From assembly GCA_019247515.1 (NCBI GenBank), contig JAFAOS010000113.1:1-35729 (forward strand): a stretch of DNA of 35,729 nt, in the 5' to 3' direction. Origin of the DNA: Chloroflexota bacterium. GTDB lineage: Bacteria; Chloroflexota; UBA6077; CF-72. Positions 23,113 to 31,413 of this stretch are shown here, one piece after another. Numbering within the stretch: position 1 is the stretch's first letter; each line of letters opens with the position of its first letter. A program made the position numbers and the translations under genes. Below the pieces are notes generated by a model. It was not told the DNA's origin, did no database searches, and saw only the letters and a list, made by a program, of their open reading frames with translations.

Positions 23113-24744
23113 TTACCGTATCAGGCGCAGGTACTGGTACCCGTGCTCCACCGCGCGCGCACCCTCGGTGTTAACGAGCCAGACGCTCACGCGTGGCTGC
23201 TCCTGCAACACGACCTCCCGCACGGCCTGGACGTCCTCGGCGGCGACCTTCAGCGGCGAATCGAGCACCACCAGCTGCGAGGTTCCTGGCGGCAGATCCG
23301 TGCGCGTCAGCGCGGTCTGGAAATCCGGCACGTACTCACTGAATAACAGGTCGCTCTGGTACTGCGGCACGTAGTAGTGCAGCTGGCGAAAGATATCGTG
23401 GGCCAGGACGAACGTCGTGGCCGCGTCCTGCTGTTGGATGTAGCTGATTTGTGCCAGCGTTGTGGCGTCGTGCGCCCTCAGGTCAGGCAGTCTGCCGGGG
23501 CCGACCCCGCGCGTGAACGCCTGCACGTTCCAGCCCGCGATCGCCAGCGTGAGCACCCCGGCCGTAGCCAGACCAATCCAGCGCGCCGCGGGGAGCCAGC
23601 GCCACCCGCGCGCCTTGAGCACGTTGGTGACCGTCGCCATCTCGTCGCGCAGGTCGACGATGGCCATGGCGACCAGCAGCGCCGCCTGCGGCGCCAGCGA
23701 CAGCACGTAGCCGGGCTCGCCGAGGTGGGCGAACACGTACACGACGAGCGGCGGGAAGACCCACAGCGTGAGAAAGCGAGCGCGGTAGTCGGCGGCGATC
23801 GCGCCAGGTGAAAACCGCCGTCCGAACAGGTACAGCACCAGCACCAGGCCGATGCCCAGCATCTGGCGCAGGTAGTTGACGAGGAAGTTGAGGTTGTACG
23901 TGGCCTGCGTATCGCCACCGGAAGCGAAGTCGCCGACGACGTAGGCCGACTGCGGCGACCAGACGCGCAGGTACTCGGCAATGCTCTGGGCGTAGATCGG
24001 CCAGCCGCCCGTCAACTGGATCATCGGGACGGCGAAGGCGACGACGATCAGCGTCGCCAGGCCCACGCTCAATAGACGCAGTCGCCACGCGACCGTCCAT
24101 AACGCCCACAGCGCCAGCAGTCCGCAAAAGGCCGCGCCGTCCCAGCGCACGCCAAGGGAGACCGCCCACACGCCGCCGAGCGCGACGACCATGCGCCGCT
24201 GGCCGGAGAGGACCATGTGGGTGAGCAGCGCGAGCGCCGCGGTTTCGCCGGCCAGCGCCACGTACGGGTACGCAACTTCGCCATAGCCCCAGAAGCCAAC
24301 GGTGACGCACAGCAGCAGGCCGCTCAGCAGGCCGACCATCGGTCCGTACAGGCGCCTGCCCAGGAGCGTGGTACACGCCACGGCCACGGCGCTCCACACG
24401 ATGCCTTCCAGGATCAGCGAGCGATTCGCGTCGCGGACGCCGAGGTCGATGAGCCTGGCGAAGAACACGTACAGCGGGTAGCCCGGCGGGTGTGGCTGGT
24501 GGAAGGCGACGTTGTAGAAGTCGCGGATGGCCAGGGCATAGTTGGCCGAGTCGAAGGCGTACAGGGTGCGGGTCATGAACGGCAGCCGCGAGACGACGGT
24601 GGCGACGACGAGCGCGAGCGTGGCCAGCCCGAAGCTGAGGCGCGATCGCTGGCGCTCCGCAGGGGACGGTTCCCTCCGGGGGTCAAAGGGGGCGGCCGCC
24701 CCCCTTGCTATCCCCCGCTCAGCGACGCCGACGCTCGACCTCAC
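23113..24744 (-). CDS. GT-C fold membrane glycosyltransferase-like protein
   Basis: This is a 543-residue polytopic membrane protein with about 9-11 hydrophobic segments. After the first segment (about 36-53) comes YAFDSANYALAIRDFY, with an acidic FDS resembling the DxD site of GT-C transferases. HQPHPPGYPLYVFFARL follows, resembling the conserved HPPGYPL of DUF2723/PMT-like families. A soluble C-terminal domain follows the last membrane segment (about 430 onwards). Such enzymes move sugars from polyprenyl-phosphate donors on the outer face; the substrate is unknown. The only usable start before the first membrane segment is GTG 24744. The first 34 or so residues (AAPFDPRREPSP and neighbours) are encoded by a palindromic repeat. 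The gene sits between glycosyltransferase and chain-length genes of the polysaccharide operon. Confidence 0.78.
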   Translation of the reverse strand: MRSSVGVAERGIARGAAAPFDPRREPSPAERQRSRLSFGLATLALVVATVVSRLPFMTRTLYAFDSANYALAIRDFYNVAFHQPHPPGYPLYVFFARLIDLGVRDANRSLILEGIVWSAVAVACTTLLGRRLYGPMVGLLSGLLLCVTVGFWGYGEVAYPYVALAGETAALALLTHMVLSGQRRMVVALGGVWAVSLGVRWDGAAFCGLLALWALWTVAWRLRLLSVGLATLIVVAFAVPMIQLTGGWPIYAQSIAEYLRVWSPQSAYVVGDFASGGDTQATYNLNFLVNYLRQMLGIGLVLVLYLFGRRFSPGAIAADYRARFLTLWVFPPLVVYVFAHLGEPGYVLSLAPQAALLVAMAIVDLRDEMATVTNVLKARGWRWLPAARWIGLATAGVLTLAIAGWNVQAFTRGVGPGRLPDLRAHDATTLAQISYIQQQDAATTFVLAHDIFRQLHYYVPQYQSDLLFSEYVPDFQTALTRTDLPPGTSQLVVLDSPLKVAAEDVQAVREVVLQEQPRVSVWLVNTEGARAVEHGYQYLRLIR

Positions 24745-24879
24745 GGACGCGATCCGCTCGGGCTTTCGCCATGACAGGGGATCACCGGGTTGGTGCCGCC
24801 GAGTGTCGATCTCACGGTCGCAACTCCGTGGCGGGGGATTTTGAAGGGGGCGCAGCCCCCTTCAACCCCCGGAGGAACC
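24668..24879. repeat. Inverted pair of palindromic repeats (REPIN-like)
   Basis: Two copies of an approximately 50-bp element lie in opposite orientation at 24668-24718 and 24831-24879, separated by 112 bp. The right copy holds a perfect 11-bp stem TTGAAGGGGGC-GCA-GCCCCCTTCAA (the two arms are 24841-24851 and 24855-24865). The left copy has AAGGGGG-CGGCCG-CCCCCCTT (24686-24706). Both continue into CCCCCGGAGG(G)AACC. The left copy is inside the GT-C reading frame; the right lies in the 171-bp gap before it. No transposase of the RAYT type was seen in the window. Confidence 0.65.
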
Positions 24880-24915
24880 TTCTTCGGCGCGAGCGCTAGC
24901 GATGCGCCGTCTTGC

Positions 24916-26094
24916 TCAGGCGAACCGGGCGCCAGCCGCATGGGCCGCGACGGACTCCCCCACGAACGCCAGCAGCTGATCGCGGAACACCTGCCGATCG
25001 AACCTGCGCGCGTGATGGCGCAGCTCTACCGAGTCCCAGCTGGTCGCCTCGGCGCGCTTCACCGCGCCGATCAGGCACTCAACCTCCTGGCGTTCGAACA
25101 GCACCCCGGTGTGGCCATCGACGACGGTGTCCAGCGCGCCGCCGGCCGCGTAGGCGATCACCGGCCGACCGCTGGCGTTGGCCTCGAGCGGCGCGATGCC
25201 GAAGTCCTCTTCACCCGGGAACAGCAGCCCGCGACAGCCCGCGTACAGCTCTTTCAGCTCGGCGTCCGAAACGCGGCCCACGAAATCGATGTTCCGGCCG
25301 GCTCGCGACTTCAGCTCGGCCAGCGCGCGGCCGCCGCTGCCGACGATCTTCAGCGGAATCCCGAGTCGGGTGAAGGCATCCACGGCCAGGTCGATCCGCT
25401 TGTACGGGATCAGCCGCGAGACGATCAGGTAATAGTTGTCGACGCGCACCGGCGGCAGCTGGAACGCGTCACAGTTGACTGGCGGATAAATCACCTGCGC
25501 ATCGCGCCGGTAGTACTTGCGAATGCGCGAGCTCACCGTGCGCGAGATCGACAGGAAGCGATCGACGTTCTGCGCGGTCGCGACGTCCCACGCCCGCAGT
25601 TGACTGATCGCCGCCGGCAGCACCATGCGCGCCATGAAGCCCAGCCGCTCTCGATCGACGTAAGCGTGATAGTTCCAGACCCAGCGCATCGGCGTCAGGC
25701 AGTAGCAAATGTGCAGCGTGCCAGGCGGCGTGACCACACCCTTGCTGAACGCCGAGCTGTTGGAGATGACCACGTCAAACCCGGACAGGTCGAAGCCCTC
25801 GAAGGCCAGGGGATACAGCAGCAGGAACGGCTGATGGTTGCGGGTGACCAGCGGCAGGTGCTGCATGAACGACGTGCGCACGTCCAGGGCACGGATCGTC
25901 GGCGACATCTTCTCGGGCCAGTACATCGAGGTGTAGACCGGCGCGCTCGGGAACAGCGAGTGCAGCTCTTCGAGCACGCGCTCGGCGCCGCCGTACTGGT
26001 TCAGGTAGTCATGCACGAGCGCGACCTTGAGCGAGCGGTCCCGAGGCGGCGCGTAGGTGCCGTTGCCCGAGATCGCGAGCTCGACGGTAGCCAA
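24916..26094 (-). CDS. Glycosyltransferase family 4 (WbaZ-like)
   Basis: The protein is a GT-B sugar transferase of 392 residues, probably adding a mannose-like sugar to the growing polysaccharide repeat unit. It shows VALVHDYLNQYGGAERVLEE at the N-terminus, then YTSMYWPEKM, HICYCLTPMRWVW (a signature of WbaZ-like proteins), FLSISRTVSSRIRKYY, VIYPPVNCDAF, LIVSRLIPYKRIDLAVDAF and the donor-site PGEEDFGIAPLEANASGRPV with the E-x7-E motif. No signal or membrane segment is visible, so it should act at the cytosolic face. The start is TTG 26094, one base after the stop of the upstream gene, with GGGG about 9 bp before it. No better in-frame start exists before VALVHD. Donor and linkage are unknown. 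Confidence 0.88.
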   Translation of the reverse strand: MATVELAISGNGTYAPPRDRSLKVALVHDYLNQYGGAERVLEELHSLFPSAPVYTSMYWPEKMSPTIRALDVRTSFMQHLPLVTRNHQPFLLLYPLAFEGFDLSGFDVVISNSSAFSKGVVTPPGTLHICYCLTPMRWVWNYHAYVDRERLGFMARMVLPAAISQLRAWDVATAQNVDRFLSISRTVSSRIRKYYRRDAQVIYPPVNCDAFQLPPVRVDNYYLIVSRLIPYKRIDLAVDAFTRLGIPLKIVGSGGRALAELKSRAGRNIDFVGRVSDAELKELYAGCRGLLFPGEEDFGIAPLEANASGRPVIAYAAGGALDTVVDGHTGVLFERQEVECLIGAVKRAEATSWDSVELRHHARRFDRQVFRDQLLAFVGESVAAHAAGARFA

Positions 26095-26095
26095 T

Positions 26096-27622
26096 CTAGA
26101 AGGCCCCCTTGCCCGTCAGGACCGCGGGCACCGTCCGCAGCAGGATGCGCAGGTCCAGGCCCAGCGACCAGTTCTCGATGTACGTGATGTCCATGAGCAC
26201 CTGCTCGGAAAAGCCGAGCTCGCTGCGACCGCTCACCTGCCACAGTCCCGTGATGCCGGGCAGCGCGTCCAGGCGGTGGAGTTGCCATTCTTCATACAGC
26301 GCCACCTCGCGGGCGGTGGCCGGCCGCGGCCCCACGAGGCTCATGTCGCCTTTGAGGACGTTCCAAAGCTGCGGCAGCTCGTCGAGGCTCCAGCGGCGAA
26401 TGAACGCGCCAATGCGCGTCCGACGCGGGTCGTCGCGCATCTTGAAGATGGGTCCCTCCGCCTCGTTGTACGCCAGCAGATCGGCCAGCTGTTTATCGGC
26501 GTCCGGACGCATCGAGCGAAACTTCTGCATGGTGAACTGGCGTCCGCCGCGACCGACGCGCTCCTGACCGAACAAGGGCGAGCAGCGTCGATCCCCGAGC
26601 CAGATCAGCAAGCCGAGCGGCACCAGGAACCACGCAAAGAGCAGCAGCAGCGCCAGCGAGATGACGACGTCGATGACTCGCTTGGCAAAGAAGTTCACGC
26701 CCTGAATGGCGGGGTTCTTGATGCCCATCAGCGGAATCCCGCTGACGGTGTCCATGTCCAGGCGGCCCAGGCTGACCTCGTACAGGTCGGGCACGAGACG
26801 GAATTGCACGCCGTCGCGCCGGCAGTGATTGACGATACGCATGATGGCTTCGTGCGAGGCGCTGGGCAGGGCGATGACCACCTGGGCGATGCGCTCCTGG
26901 TGGATCACGCGGTCGAGCTCGTCTGGAGTGCCGAGGCGCCGAAAGCGACCGAAGTCGGAGTTGCCATCGGTGGACAAAAACCCGGCTACGGCGTAGCCCA
27001 GATGCGGACGTCCGGCGAGCGCTTGCATGATCATGCGTCCGACGGTGTTGTCGCCGACGACCAGCGTGCGCTCGACGGCCACGCCGCGCCCGTGCAGCAC
27101 GCCCAGGACCCACAGCCAGTTGGCGCGGCCAAGGAAGGTCAGCAACGTGATAAGCGCCCAGGCGAAGATCAGCGTCAGGCGCGACTCGGCCGGATAGCGG
27201 ACGAAGGTCGACCCGGCGAACAGCAGCATCACGGAGATGCCGGCCACCGTGAACAACGTGGACAGGTCGTCGACGGCGCTGGCCGCGCGCGGCAAGCGGT
27301 ACAGACCGCGCAAGGCGATGAGGAACGCGAAGGCCAGCGACAACGCGATCTGCAGCGGCAGGTACACGTCGTGCTCGACGTAGTTGCCCGGGTCCAGCGC
27401 AACGAACAGGCCCAGGCGGTAGCGCGCGTACCAGGCCAGGTAGAACGCCAGGTTGACCATGAGCAGGTCCAGGCCGACCAGCACCACGCGCTCGAACACG
27501 CGCGCCGGCGTGAGTGAGCGGGTCTGCGCGGACTGCGCTTCGGCCCGCTCGATCATCCGCGTGGCGATCGCGATCGATTCGAGCGAGGCGGAGCGTGTCG
27601 TTGTCTGCGACGACGTGGTCAC
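26096..27622 (-). CDS. Undecaprenyl-phosphate sugar phosphotransferase (WbaP/WcaJ type)
   Basis: This enzyme starts each polysaccharide repeat unit by moving a hexose-1-phosphate from a nucleotide sugar onto undecaprenyl phosphate. In 508 residues it has about four N-terminal membrane helices (45-175), then a CoA-binding-like domain (RTLVVGDNTVGRMIMQAL onwards). A fifth hydrophobic segment follows (about 318-338, VISLALLLLFAWFLVPLGLL). The catalytic bacterial sugar transferase domain has GQERVGRGGRQFTMQKFRSM, RRWSLDELPQLWNVLKGDMS, LVGPRPATAREV and PGITGLWQVSGRSELGF. The Asp-Glu in SLDELPQ is the expected catalytic pair. The start is GTG 27622, 4 bp after the preceding gene. It is probably the committing enzyme of the operon at 28751-18882. 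Glucose or galactose specificity cannot be read from sequence. Confidence 0.93.
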   Translation of the reverse strand: MTTSSQTTTRSASLESIAIATRMIERAEAQSAQTRSLTPARVFERVVLVGLDLLMVNLAFYLAWYARYRLGLFVALDPGNYVEHDVYLPLQIALSLAFAFLIALRGLYRLPRAASAVDDLSTLFTVAGISVMLLFAGSTFVRYPAESRLTLIFAWALITLLTFLGRANWLWVLGVLHGRGVAVERTLVVGDNTVGRMIMQALAGRPHLGYAVAGFLSTDGNSDFGRFRRLGTPDELDRVIHQERIAQVVIALPSASHEAIMRIVNHCRRDGVQFRLVPDLYEVSLGRLDMDTVSGIPLMGIKNPAIQGVNFFAKRVIDVVISLALLLLFAWFLVPLGLLIWLGDRRCSPLFGQERVGRGGRQFTMQKFRSMRPDADKQLADLLAYNEAEGPIFKMRDDPRRTRIGAFIRRWSLDELPQLWNVLKGDMSLVGPRPATAREVALYEEWQLHRLDALPGITGLWQVSGRSELGFSEQVLMDITYIENWSLGLDLRILLRTVPAVLTGKGAF

Positions 27623-27626
27623 GATG

Positions 27627-28751
27627 TCAATTGCGTCCGACCGCGTGGCTGTAGCTGGCCACGGTTTGATCCGTCATGGCACGCCAACTGAAGCGGCTCG
27701 CCTGAATGCGGCCGGCCGCGCGCAGCTCCATGCATAGCTGTGGGTCGTCGAGCACACGTGCCATCTCTTGTGCGATGCGGTCGGTGTCCTGGGGAGGGAC
27801 CAGCACGGCGGCCTTGCCACTCACCTCGGGCAGCGACGCCGCAGTGGACGTTACCACCGGCGCGCCACACGCCATTGCTTCCAGAACGGGCAGGCCGAAG
27901 CCTTCGTACAGACTCGGAAAAGCGAAGAGCCGCGCGGCGTTGTACCAGAGCGGTAGTTCATCTTCCGGGACGAAGCCCAGGAAGTGCACGTCGTCCTCGA
28001 GGCGCAGCTGGCGAACTGTGTCGAAGATGGGACTGACCCGCCAGCCCGTGCCGCCAGCGACGTACACGGGTGGCCTGGGTTTGCGCAGTCGGGCGTAGGC
28101 CTGCAGCAAGCCGACCAGGTTCTTGCGCGGTTCGAGGGTGCCCAAAGTAAAGACGAATGCCTCTGGCAATCCGCGGACCGTTCGGAACGCCTCGACTTCG
28201 TCCTCGGGGAGACGGCGGTATCGATCCTCCACGGCCGGATACGTGACGTCCACGCACTCCTCGGGCACGCTCAAGAGCCGCACGATATCACGCCGCGCAT
28301 GCTCCGAAATCGTCAGAACTCGCCGCGAACGTTTGGCCGCGGCGCGTGTCGTGGCCGCCAGATAAATACGATTCGCGGGCCTGAACGCCCTGGGGAAGAG
28401 CAGAAAACTCAGGTCGTACACCGTGACGACACTGGGACCCGACCAACCGACGGGCACGGCGTAGGCCATGCCGTGCACGAGGTCGGGTTTGAGCTGGCGC
28501 AGCTGTCTGGCAAAGGAGGTTTGCTCCCACAGGATGCGTCGGGTGGGACTTTGCGTGTGTTTGCCGCTCACGCGAAAGTTGAGCGAACCCCAGCCGTTGG
28601 TCTGCGGCGCCTCAGGCACGAACACCTCGTACGCGTGTCCGCGCGGATCACGCCCAAGCTCGGCGAGCGTGTGATAAATGACGCGGCTGATGCCACCGTT
28701 GCGGTAGCTACCCGCGAACGACAGCAGTTGAGCGTTCAGCGCGATCCTCAA
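27627..28751 (-). CDS. Glycosyltransferase family 4
   Basis: This GT-B enzyme of 374 residues is probably the first gene of the polysaccharide operon. The N-terminal domain begins with RIALNAQLLSFAGSYRNGGI, a glycine-rich acceptor-side loop. The C-terminal domain has FVFTLGTLEPRKNLVGLLQA, HFLGFVPEDELPLWYNAARL and the donor-site motif FPSLYEGFGLPVLEAMACGA with the E-x7-E pair, then PVVTSTAASLPEV. Together these fit mannosyl- or rhamnosyl-type transferases. The start is TTG 28751, the only start that keeps RIALNAQ at the N-terminus. No Shine-Dalgarno sequence precedes it. A TTGACA/TAGACT promoter ends only about 14 bp upstream, so the message would have a very short leader. Confidence 0.9.
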   Translation of the reverse strand: MRIALNAQLLSFAGSYRNGGISRVIYHTLAELGRDPRGHAYEVFVPEAPQTNGWGSLNFRVSGKHTQSPTRRILWEQTSFARQLRQLKPDLVHGMAYAVPVGWSGPSVVTVYDLSFLLFPRAFRPANRIYLAATTRAAAKRSRRVLTISEHARRDIVRLLSVPEECVDVTYPAVEDRYRRLPEDEVEAFRTVRGLPEAFVFTLGTLEPRKNLVGLLQAYARLRKPRPPVYVAGGTGWRVSPIFDTVRQLRLEDDVHFLGFVPEDELPLWYNAARLFAFPSLYEGFGLPVLEAMACGAPVVTSTAASLPEVSGKAAVLVPPQDTDRIAQEMARVLDDPQLCMELRAAGRIQASRFSWRAMTDQTVASYSHAVGRN

Positions 28752-28764
28752 AAGAGTGATTTCG

Positions 28765-28791
28765 AGTCTATCCGGGCTCGAAACATGTCAA
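28765..28791 (-). promoter_or_regulatory. Promoter of the polysaccharide operon
   Basis: On the minus strand a perfect -35 TTGACA (28791-28786) is followed, after 15 bp, by TAGACT (28770-28765). Transcription starting 6-7 bp later would leave about 7 bases before TTG 28751. It is the clearest sigma-70-type promoter in the window, although the 15-bp spacer is short. Confidence 0.5.
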
Positions 28792-28825
28792 GACGCGGTT
28801 CGAATTCTCCGATCTCCTCTTGGGA

Positions 28826-28831
28826 TACTCT
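28826..28831 (+). promoter_or_regulatory. Putative -10 box of the PH-domain membrane protein gene (leaderless start)
   Basis: TACTCT lies exactly 6 bp before GTG 28838; the overlapping GATACT (28824-28829) is an alternative. This is the TANNNT-N6-GTG layout found before gudD and tlyA. It is divergent from the promoter at 28765-28791, so both genes share an 86-bp control region. Confidence 0.4.
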
Positions 28832-28837
28832 CCTCAG

Positions 28838-29755
28838 GTGGCGGACCGGTTCCCAGCCCGGCGGTCGCGTGGTGGCGACCTGGCTTTGCCGGCCGCCGGG
28901 CTTTTGCTGCTGCTGGGCGTGGTGGCCCTGGTTGTGGGCGCGACGCTTGACGCCGGCGTCGGCATGCTGGTCCTGTGCGTGGTGGCCGCGCTGCTGGGGG
29001 CAGCGGGCACGGTGGTGCTGGTGTGGGGCTTCGGCTACCGCCGCCTCGCGTACGCGATGACCGAGAACGCGGTGCGAATCGATTGGCTCGGCAGCACCCT
29101 GATCCTGCCCTATCCGGCCGTTCAGGGCATCTACACCGGCCAGCGCCTCGCCGGTCATTCGATGGCGGGCATCCTCCGCTGGCCTGGCATCAACGTCGGC
29201 GCCGTGCGGGTGCGCGGGCTCGGGCCGCTGCGCTTCTTCGCCACCTCAACCGACCAGTCGCAGCTGACGTTCGTGACCGTCGAGCACGGTGGGGTCGTGG
29301 TCTCCGCCCAGGACCCCACCGAGTTTCAGACGGCGCTCATCGACCACGTCGAACGCTATGAAGAGGTGGCCACCGGCGAGGAGCAGGCAGCCACGTGGTT
29401 CGAGCGCGCTCCGGCCCGGGCGCCCTGGACGGCCGTGGCCGATCGCTGGCTGGCGGCATGTGTCGGCCTGGGCGCCCTGGTGCTGCTGGCCGTCCTGGCG
29501 CTCATCTGCCTGCGCTACGACGCGCTGCCAGATCAGCTCCCGCTGCACTTCGACGCCAGCGGACTCACCAGTCAGATCGCTCCGAAGTCGGACTTGCTGC
29601 GGCTGCCGCTGCTGGGTCTGATCTGTCTGGCCGTGAACTGGAGTCTGGGCATCGCGGTGCACGCGCGCGAGCAGGTGCTGGGTCGCCTCTTGTGGTTGGG
29701 CGCCATCATCGTGCAGGTGGTGCTGCTGATTGCCGTGCTGCGGCTGGTGACGTGA
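28838..29755 (+). CDS. Membrane protein with PH-like and DUF1648-like parts
   Basis: This 305-residue protein starts with two membrane segments (about 18-36 and 41-64). A beta-rich soluble domain of about 130 residues follows (YAMTENAVRIDWLGSTLILP to about PTEFQTALIDHVERY), which resembles bacterial PH domains in strand pattern and in its final helix. Two to three further membrane segments follow, with the linker LPDQLPLHFDASGLTSQIAP like the conserved part of DUF1648 (PxxxPxHFxxxG). Function is unknown; proteins of this mixed type occur in Gram-positive-like bacteria. GTG 28838 is chosen over in-frame TTG 28820 because a -10-like box overlaps the latter and sits 6 bp before the GTG. Its stop overlaps the next small gene by 4 bp. 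Confidence 0.75.
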   Translation: MADRFPARRSRGGDLALPAAGLLLLLGVVALVVGATLDAGVGMLVLCVVAALLGAAGTVVLVWGFGYRRLAYAMTENAVRIDWLGSTLILPYPAVQGIYTGQRLAGHSMAGILRWPGINVGAVRVRGLGPLRFFATSTDQSQLTFVTVEHGGVVVSAQDPTEFQTALIDHVERYEEVATGEEQAATWFERAPARAPWTAVADRWLAACVGLGALVLLAVLALICLRYDALPDQLPLHFDASGLTSQIAPKSDLLRLPLLGLICLAVNWSLGIAVHAREQVLGRLLWLGAIIVQVVLLIAVLRLVT

Positions 29756-29979
29756 GCTCGTTCGAGAGCCTGATCCGCGTGGTGGACACACTCGAGGAAG
29801 GCGCCGCCAGCTACGTGACGCTCGACGAGGTCCGCGCCGCCGCGGGCGACGACGTGTCAGCCGCGCTCGACGCCCAGGTATTGCTGGTCGACTACCGCAC
29901 CCGCGTCGACGGCAGCGAGATGACGCTCTGCCGCCTCAATCGCCGCCATCCGGAGGTCGTGCGCCTGACGGCGTGGTAG
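29752..29979 (+). CDS. Small hypothetical protein, possible winged-helix fold
   Basis: This 75-residue protein starts at GTG 29752 and overlaps the membrane-protein stop as GTGA, so the two are likely translated together. It has two helices (SFESLIRVVDTLEEG and TLDEVRAAAGDDVSAALDAQ) followed by two strands, VLLVDYRTR and EMTLCRLNRRHPEVVRL. That order fits a small winged helix-turn-helix domain, but no family is recognised. It might regulate in response to the membrane protein (speculation). The frame stays open to the left inside the previous gene, but that part is a shadow. It ends 3 bp from the convergent LCP gene. Confidence 0.6.
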   Translation: MSSFESLIRVVDTLEEGAASYVTLDEVRAAAGDDVSAALDAQVLLVDYRTRVDGSEMTLCRLNRRHPEVVRLTAW

Positions 29980-29982
29980 TCG

Positions 29983-31413
29983 TCAGCGGGTCGTCGGCAG
30001 CCGGAAGTCCTGGCCGACGACGATGCGAATGTCCGCTGACGCGTCCGCGGGCGGGTCGCCGCTCACGATCGCCGTAGCGGGCATTTTCAGCACGTTGGCC
30101 ACGGCCTGCGCCGCGCCGTCGTTGTTTTCGCCAAGCACCTGCACCAGCGACGAGCTGTAGTCGCTCCGCTCGGCCGGAGCGATCCTCACCACGTTGAAGC
30201 CTTGCGCGGTGAGCAGGTCGGCGGCCTTCTGCCCCAGGCCCGGCGTCGGGCTGCCGTTCAGCACTTCGACCTTGGCGCGCAGCTCCGGGTGCGCGGCCGT
30301 CTTCTGCGCGCTCGCAATCGCGCGTTTGATCGCCGGGATGTTCGGGTCCAGGAGATCCTCTCCGTCCGGGCCGACGAACGGCCGCACGTAGTTCGTGTCG
30401 ATGACCACGTTGGTGATCCGGTCACGCTCGATCTGCGAGACAAGCTTGGCGAGCGCGAGCATCTGCCCGGGCTGCAGGTTCGTCGCGAGCGATTGCTGGG
30501 CGATGCCGAGCAGCTCGGGTGCACGCGTCAGCATGTCCAGCTGCAACACCCGATTGCGCACGGCCACGATGACCTGCTGCTGGCGACCCGCACGCGCGAA
30601 GTCGCTGGTGCCGTGTCGCGACCGGGCGTACTCGAGCGCCTGCTCGCCGCCCATGAGCTGCGGACCCGGCCCGAAGTAGATGCGCTGGTAGCCGTAATCA
30701 GGCGTCGGGTACTCGTCGTCCTTGACGGGTTGGTCCACGTCGATGACCACGCCGCCGACGGCATCCACCAGCTGCTGAAAGCCGCGGAAGTCGACGCGCG
30801 CGTAATACTGGATCGGGACGCCGAAGTCGGCGGTCACGGTTTGCACCGCGAGCTCCGGACCGCCCGCCGCGTGGGCGACGTTGATGCGTTGCATGCCGCC
30901 GATGCAGCCAGCCCGCGGGCCGCAGCCCGGGATGGACACCCACATGTCCCGCGGCAGCGACACCAGCGCCGCGGACTTCGCCACCGGATCGATGCTGGCC
31001 AGGATCATGGTGTCCGAGCGGGTGCCCTCGGCCGGCTCGTCGTCGCGCTTGTCGATGCCCAGCAGCAGGATGTTGACCGGGTCGGTGCCCTGCCAATCCG
31101 GCAGGACGTTCTTGACCACCGATACCAGGCTGCTCGCGATCTGCTGTTGCGGCGGCTTGTCGGCCGCGGCGCCGGTGGCCTGCGGCTGAGGAACGGGCCC
31201 ACTGACGGTCACGGGCACGCTCACGCTGACAGGTCCAGCCCCGAGCGTCACCAGCGGCGGCGGCGGCGCGCCCGTCTGGCGAGCGGCCGTGGTCCGCGCG
31301 TTCAGGACGCGCCAGTTGCCGACGAAAATCCCGCCGAAGACCAGGCCACCCAGGACGAATGCCCAGAAGGCAACGACCGTGAACAGCGGCGGTCCGGAAC
31401 GGCCATTGCTCAT
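29983..31413 (-). CDS. LytR-CpsA-Psr (LCP) family protein
   Basis: LCP proteins attach undecaprenyl-linked glycopolymers to peptidoglycan outside the membrane. The 476-residue protein has one N-terminal membrane anchor (about 9-33), a Pro/Val-rich linker to about residue 85, and the LCP domain. That domain contains NILLLGIDKRDD, TRSDTMILASIDP, LVSLPRDMWVSIPG, NVAHAAGGPELAVQTV, VDFRGFQQLVDAVGGV and ALEYARSRHGTSDFARAGRQ, including the conserved Arg and Asp residues that bind the polyprenyl pyrophosphate head. A LytR_C-like domain follows (AKVEVLNGSPTPGLGQKAAD to the end). ATG 31413 overlaps the aroB stop (ATGA). It is the last gene of the aro transcript and could anchor the polymer made by the 28751-18882 operon (inference). 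Confidence 0.92.
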   Translation of the reverse strand: MSNGRSGPPLFTVVAFWAFVLGGLVFGGIFVGNWRVLNARTTAARQTGAPPPPLVTLGAGPVSVSVPVTVSGPVPQPQATGAAADKPPQQQIASSLVSVVKNVLPDWQGTDPVNILLLGIDKRDDEPAEGTRSDTMILASIDPVAKSAALVSLPRDMWVSIPGCGPRAGCIGGMQRINVAHAAGGPELAVQTVTADFGVPIQYYARVDFRGFQQLVDAVGGVVIDVDQPVKDDEYPTPDYGYQRIYFGPGPQLMGGEQALEYARSRHGTSDFARAGRQQQVIVAVRNRVLQLDMLTRAPELLGIAQQSLATNLQPGQMLALAKLVSQIERDRITNVVIDTNYVRPFVGPDGEDLLDPNIPAIKRAIASAQKTAAHPELRAKVEVLNGSPTPGLGQKAADLLTAQGFNVVRIAPAERSDYSSSLVQVLGENNDGAAQAVANVLKMPATAIVSGDPPADASADIRIVVGQDFRLPTTR

